Positions 60,536-64,000 of a DNA stretch of 64,000 nucleotides are shown one piece after another. Source of the DNA: Hanstruepera ponticola (GTDB lineage: Bacteria > Bacteroidota > Bacteroidia > Flavobacteriales > Flavobacteriaceae); the NCBI RefSeq assembly GCF_012931685.1, contig NZ_JABANC010000005.1, positions 1 to 64,000 of the forward strand, read 5' to 3'. Numbering within the stretch: the first letter of the stretch is position 1; each line of letters begins with the position of its first letter. A program made the position numbers and the translations under genes. The notes under the pieces are model-generated. The model had not been told where the DNA came from. It saw only the letters and a program-made list of their open reading frames with translations, and did no database searches.

Positions 60536-62482
60536 CTATTGATTTTTTATTTGATTTTTCACGTTCTCAAGAACCAATTCATTAATAACCACTGGATATT
60601 TCGCTTTGAGTTCCTTAATCCAATTGGCTTCTTTATAAACTTGATAATCACTCATTATTTGCCCCTTTGCTTCCTCATATGCTTTTGGTTCTTTGGGCAA
60701 TACAGCATTTACTTTGGCCACAATATAAGCATCATTATGATTGTAAATTTTTGAAACACCAGTATGAAACTCAAAATCTTTTGGTAATGCCTGATGCTCT
60801 ATATCCATAATTCCTGAAGTAAAAATAACATTCACGGTATCATCAGTATTCAAAGCTTTTTTAATGGCATCATCTGTTTCGCCATTTTTCAACATTTTTT
60901 TTACCTTCTTAATCGTGCTTTTGTTTGCCGATGATGCAACGGTAGCATCAACACGCTCATTCCAATGATAACTATCTTTGTTTTCGTTGTAGTATTTCTG
61001 TAATCCTATTGAATCGGATTTTGAAGCATTCCATATTTCCGTTTCCATTAAGTCAAACAACAACAGGCCATCTCTATACTCTGCCAAAATATGTGCAAAA
61101 TCCTCATTCTCATTTTCAAGATTGTCTTCTTGATATTGTAATAAATTCATATTCAAGAAATCCTTGTATTGTTCTTCAACTAAAATATTTAATGGTTTTT
61201 TAGGGGCGGATTTTCTTTGGCTTTTTATTAAATATTGCCCAAAATCGTCATAAGTAAGTATTAAATTATCAATCTTAACCAACTCTTTATCTTTATTAAA
61301 GTCCTCTGGTAGCAACCATTTTCCAACAAAATAATCATTAGTCATGATAGTGGTAAAATAAGTTAATGCTGGCTGCTTGTAAGTGACTTTATAACGCTCC
61401 ATTAAATTATTCAAAAGTGAGGTATTAATCAACTGTGATCTTGAATCCTTCTTGACTTTCGCTTCCAGTTCAGGCTTCATTTCTTCAAAAGACCCCACAC
61501 TTTTCATGTCGTGTAACTTAATAATATGCCAACCAAATTCCGTTTTAAAAGGCTGTGATACATCACCAATATTCTCGAGACTGAAGGCTTGTTCTTCAAA
61601 TTCAGTTGAACTCAATTGCCCGCCACTAAAAGGCGCTAACTTACCACCATTCTTTGCTGAACTCTTATCATCAGAAAATTGTTTTGCCAATGATTCAAAT
61701 GACTCACCTTGCTCCAACTTGTTGTATATATCATTAATTCGCGTTTGTGCAGCATTATCATCACCATCATTAATACTAACCATAATGTGCGCTACGGTAC
61801 GTTCACCTCTAGCTTTTCTGACATCATTAACAATGACAATATGATACCCAAATCGGGTTTTAAACGGCATGGATATATCCCCTACTGCTGTGTTGTAAGC
61901 AGCTGTTTCAAAAGGGTAAACCATTTTAAATCCGGTAAAGTACCCTAGGTTTTCAGCATAAATGGTTTGACCGTTGTGAATATCCTTTTTCACCTCATCA
62001 AACCCTTCCATCGCAACACGATCCCTAAATTTCAACAATTGATTGTACGCTGCCAAAGTATCTTCGGGACTAGCATTCTCATTCAAACGTATTAAAATAT
62101 GATCGGCATTAACCTCGTTAGAAACTCTGTCATATGCTTCAGCAACTAGCTCTTCGGTTACTTCAGAATCTGTTAAGTAATTTTTGGCCAATTGCTTTTT
62201 GTAATTATTCAACTCTCTAACATAAGATGGCTTGCTGTCCAATCCTTGCTCTTTAGCTTCTTTTAATTTAAGTTTATAATTGACAAACAATTTTAAATAC
62301 TCATCAACATTCTTTTGAGATTCATCCTTAACTAGATCCAAATTCTTATTGAATATTCTAATAAATTCAGAAGCATAAACGGGTTCTTCAGCTACTGTAA
62401 ACAGAATGTCCTTCTCAACAGTTTGAGCTTGTAAACTTCCCAAACAAAATACCAAAATTAAAGCGTAAATATATCTAGCCAT
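60536..62482 (-). CDS. Periplasmic peptidyl-prolyl isomerase with two parvulin domains
   Basis: A 648-residue protein with a signal peptide (MARYIYALILVFCLGSLQAQ), an N-terminal chaperone region (about 25-125), and two PpiC domains: residues about 125-225 (ADHILIRLNENASPED, YPFETAAYNTAVGDISMPF, RFGYHIVIVNDVRKARGE) and about 230-330 (VAHIMVSINDGDDNAAQT, SKQFSDDKSSAKNGGKL-like AKQFSDDKSSAKNGGKL, EFGWHIIKLHDM). The remaining 300 residues are helical and hold no clear family. It is the first gene of the foldase-MoxR operon, driven by the promoter at 62512-62541. Confidence 0.92.
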   Translation of the reverse strand: MARYIYALILVFCLGSLQAQTVEKDILFTVAEEPVYASEFIRIFNKNLDLVKDESQKNVDEYLKLFVNYKLKLKEAKEQGLDSKPSYVRELNNYKKQLAKNYLTDSEVTEELVAEAYDRVSNEVNADHILIRLNENASPEDTLAAYNQLLKFRDRVAMEGFDEVKKDIHNGQTIYAENLGYFTGFKMVYPFETAAYNTAVGDISMPFKTRFGYHIVIVNDVRKARGERTVAHIMVSINDGDDNAAQTRINDIYNKLEQGESFESLAKQFSDDKSSAKNGGKLAPFSGGQLSSTEFEEQAFSLENIGDVSQPFKTEFGWHIIKLHDMKSVGSFEEMKPELEAKVKKDSRSQLINTSLLNNLMERYKVTYKQPALTYFTTIMTNDYFVGKWLLPEDFNKDKELVKIDNLILTYDDFGQYLIKSQRKSAPKKPLNILVEEQYKDFLNMNLLQYQEDNLENENEDFAHILAEYRDGLLLFDLMETEIWNASKSDSIGLQKYYNENKDSYHWNERVDATVASSANKSTIKKVKKMLKNGETDDAIKKALNTDDTVNVIFTSGIMDIEHQALPKDFEFHTGVSKIYNHNDAYIVAKVNAVLPKEPKAYEEAKGQIMSDYQVYKEANWIKELKAKYPVVINELVLENVKNQIKNQ

Positions 62483-62511
62483 AAGTCGTTATTGATTTTT
62501 ATCAATTCATG

Positions 62512-62541
62512 CAAAAATAGTAATAATAGCCTTTAAAACAA
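62512..62541 (-). promoter_or_regulatory. Promoter of the foldase-MoxR operon
   Basis: On the minus strand TTG (62539-62541) and TATTTTTG (62512-62519) with a 19-base spacer, 30 bases before the ATG of the first foldase gene. Confidence 0.6.
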
Positions 62542-62643
62542 GTTGTAATGACAAACGCTTTTTAAAGTTTTTTAGTATCGCTATAAAATGGCTTTATAGA
62601 ATTTAAAAATACCGTATCTTTATTACTCAAATTGTGATACCAT

Positions 62644-63105
62644 ATGAAATATACCACAGAGATAATAGTGAATGTACCTCTCAAGGAATTCATCAAAAAA
62701 TTAGACAACCCTGAAAACATGAAACACTGGCAACGAGGCTTAATTGATTATGACCATATTTCAGGGACACCAGGAGAAATAGGTTCAAAAATGAGATTAA
62801 TCTACAAAATGGGAAAACGTGAAATGGAATTAATTGAAACCATCACATTTCAGGACTTGCCACATGCGTTTCATGTGACTTATGATACAAAGGGCATGCA
62901 CAATTTGCAGGAAAATTTTTTCGAAGAGATTGATGAGAATAGAACCAAATGGACGTCTAAAAGCGAGTTTTTACCAACCAACTTCATGTTGAGAATGATG
63001 ACACTCATTATGCCAAGCGCCTTTAAGAAACAGTCCAAAAAGTATCTTGAAGATTTTAAGAATTTTGCAGAAAAAGGTGTTTCTGTCGCTCAAAAAAACA
63101 AATAA
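62644..63105 (+). CDS. SRPBCC-fold protein
   Basis: A 153-residue START/SRPBCC-like protein (Polyketide_cyc2 type): TTEIIVNVPLKEFIKKLDNP at the N-terminus, a mid-strand pattern with MRLIYKMGKREMELIETI, and a long C-terminal helix. Such proteins bind a hydrophobic ligand or lipid; no substrate can be given. It is divergent from the foldase operon and is followed by a possible terminator at 63132-63165. Confidence 0.78.
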   Translation: MKYTTEIIVNVPLKEFIKKLDNPENMKHWQRGLIDYDHISGTPGEIGSKMRLIYKMGKREMELIETITFQDLPHAFHVTYDTKGMHNLQENFFEEIDENRTKWTSKSEFLPTNFMLRMMTLIMPSAFKKQSKKYLEDFKNFAEKGVSVAQKNK

Positions 63106-63131
63106 AAAAGCCTTCAATCCCCATCTTTTTT

Positions 63132-63165
63132 TTAACCAAAAACAATTGTTGGTTAACTTTCTTTT
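63132..63165 (+). terminator. Possible terminator before the relA/spoT gene
   Basis: Inverted repeat TTAACCAA (63132-63139) / TTGGTTAA (63149-63156), followed by a T-rich run (ctttctttt). It may end the SRPBCC gene message. A TTG with TATTTTTA pair (63146-63148, 63169-63176; 20-base spacer) overlaps it but would leave almost no leader. Confidence 0.4.
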
Positions 63166-63179
63166 AGTATTTTTAATAT

Positions 63180-64000
63180 ATGACAGAAATTGATATTGAA
63201 AAGGAAAATGCAGCTATAGCTAAAGCCTACAAAGAACTTTTAAGTGTAAGCTATAGAACACTTACGGCAAAAGACAAAAAGCAAATACGTAAGGCATTTG
63301 ATGTTGCTGTTGACGCCCACAAAGACCAACGCAGAAAGTCTGGTGAAGCTTACATATTCCACCCTATTGCAGTTGCAAAAATCGTGGCTCAAGAAATTGG
63401 ATTGGACGCCACATCTATCACCGCGGCATTGTTGCATGATGTTGTTGAAGACAATGATGATTACACATTAAAAGATATTGAACGCATGTTTGGCGAGACT
63501 GTAGCCAAAATTGTTGATGGGTTAACAAAAATTTCTTCGCTTAAAAAAGACATGGACGTATCCATGCAAGCAGAGAATTTCAGAAAAATGCTCCTCACGT
63601 TAAATGATGATGTTCGCGTAATTATAATCAAAATTGCGGACAGACTTCATAACATGCAAACAATGGATTCCATGCGGTCTGACAAGCAAGTGAAAATTGC
63701 TTCTGAAACGCTTTACATTTACGCGCCATTGGCACACAGAATTGGCTTGTATAATATTAAAACTGAACTAGAGGATTTAGGCTTAAAATACACTGAACCT
63801 GAAGTGTACTATGATATTTTAAACAAAATAAAGGAAACCAAAGAAGATCAGGATAATTACATAAAAGAATTCAGTAAAGTCATTTCTACCTCTTTAGACA
63901 AAGAGCATTTAGATTATGAAATTAAAGGACGCCCAAAATCCATTTTTTCCATTCGAAGAAAAATGATGAACCAAGGTGTCAGCTTTGATGAAGTCTATGA
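63180..64000 (+). CDS. RelA/SpoT bifunctional (p)ppGpp synthetase/hydrolase, 5' part
   Basis: The ATG at 63180 opens a frame that runs off the right edge; 273 codons are visible of an expected 730 or so. The N-terminal HD hydrolase domain has the metal and catalytic motifs YIFHPIAVAKIVAQEIG (in part HPIAVAKIVAQ), AALLHDVVEDNDDYT and KIADRLHNMQTMDSM, all intact, so ppGpp hydrolysis is expected. The synthetase domain begins at EIKGRPKSIFSIRRKMM. This is the Rel/SpoT stringent-response enzyme that makes and breaks (p)ppGpp. Whether the synthetase is active cannot be judged from this part. Confidence 0.93.
   Translation, partial: MTEIDIEKENAAIAKAYKELLSVSYRTLTAKDKKQIRKAFDVAVDAHKDQRRKSGEAYIFHPIAVAKIVAQEIGLDATSITAALLHDVVEDNDDYTLKDIERMFGETVAKIVDGLTKISSLKKDMDVSMQAENFRKMLLTLNDDVRVIIIKIADRLHNMQTMDSMRSDKQVKIASETLYIYAPLAHRIGLYNIKTELEDLGLKYTEPEVYYDILNKIKETKEDQDNYIKEFSKVISTSLDKEHLDYEIKGRPKSIFSIRRKMMNQGVSFDEVY

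Overview
The window is from a low-G+C member of the Bacteroidota, almost certainly a marine-type Flavobacteriaceae. Supporting signs are the TTTG / TAnnTTTG promoter architecture, weak Shine-Dalgarno signals, a type IX secretion C-terminal sorting domain, a split transketolase, lipoproteins, PorT-type outer-membrane barrels, and tRNAs without an encoded CCA. Genus cannot be fixed from the sequence alone.

Region by region. 1-374 holds no gene; it carries two tandem minus-strand promoters pointing out of the window (rRNA-operon-like) and the thrS promoter. 375-3654 is the translation operon thrS-infC-rpmI-rplT, with infC starting at a non-canonical AUA codon well upstream of its first ATG. 3728-12685 is housekeeping: a TauE/SafE permease, a secreted Bacteroidota protein, an AI-2E-type permease, dnaB, accA, an EamA transporter, an LptF/LptG permease and tgt. 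12859-15377 is a two-subunit transketolase split by an inserted secreted-protein gene. 15425-20452 carries a small barrel protein, an FKBP lipoprotein, an S4 protein, a phosphoribosyltransferase, aroK, tRNA-Lys, tRNA-Leu, a TlpA thioredoxin and a Crp-family regulator.

20536-47771 is a 27-kb minus-strand exopolysaccharide/capsule locus. Twenty genes from the Wzx-type flippase (47771) down to wecB (24947) are packed with no gap above 15 bp and read as one operon with a promoter near 47825-47853. WecA-like, WecB-like and TagA-like proteins would build the lipid-linked primer. Six further family-4-like glycosyltransferases, a sulfotransferase, MBOAT plus SGNH-like acylation proteins, a hexapeptide acyltransferase, a deacetylase-like protein, a methyltransferase and an asparagine-synthetase-like protein would extend and decorate it. 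A Wzy-like polymerase and Wzx flippase handle polymerisation and membrane transfer, and Wza/Wzc proteins handle export.

47944-54771 on the plus strand is an accessory block: a 1183-residue type IX secreted protein, then a tight triad (small signal-bearing peptide, HPr-kinase-like ATPase, NTP_transf_5-type nucleotidyltransferase) and a barrel protein. This triad is the best candidate here for an undescribed system. 54846-62482 carries aconitase, a MoxR ATPase and three periplasmic foldase-like genes. 62644-64000 has an SRPBCC protein and the 5' part of a relA/spoT gene cut by the window edge.
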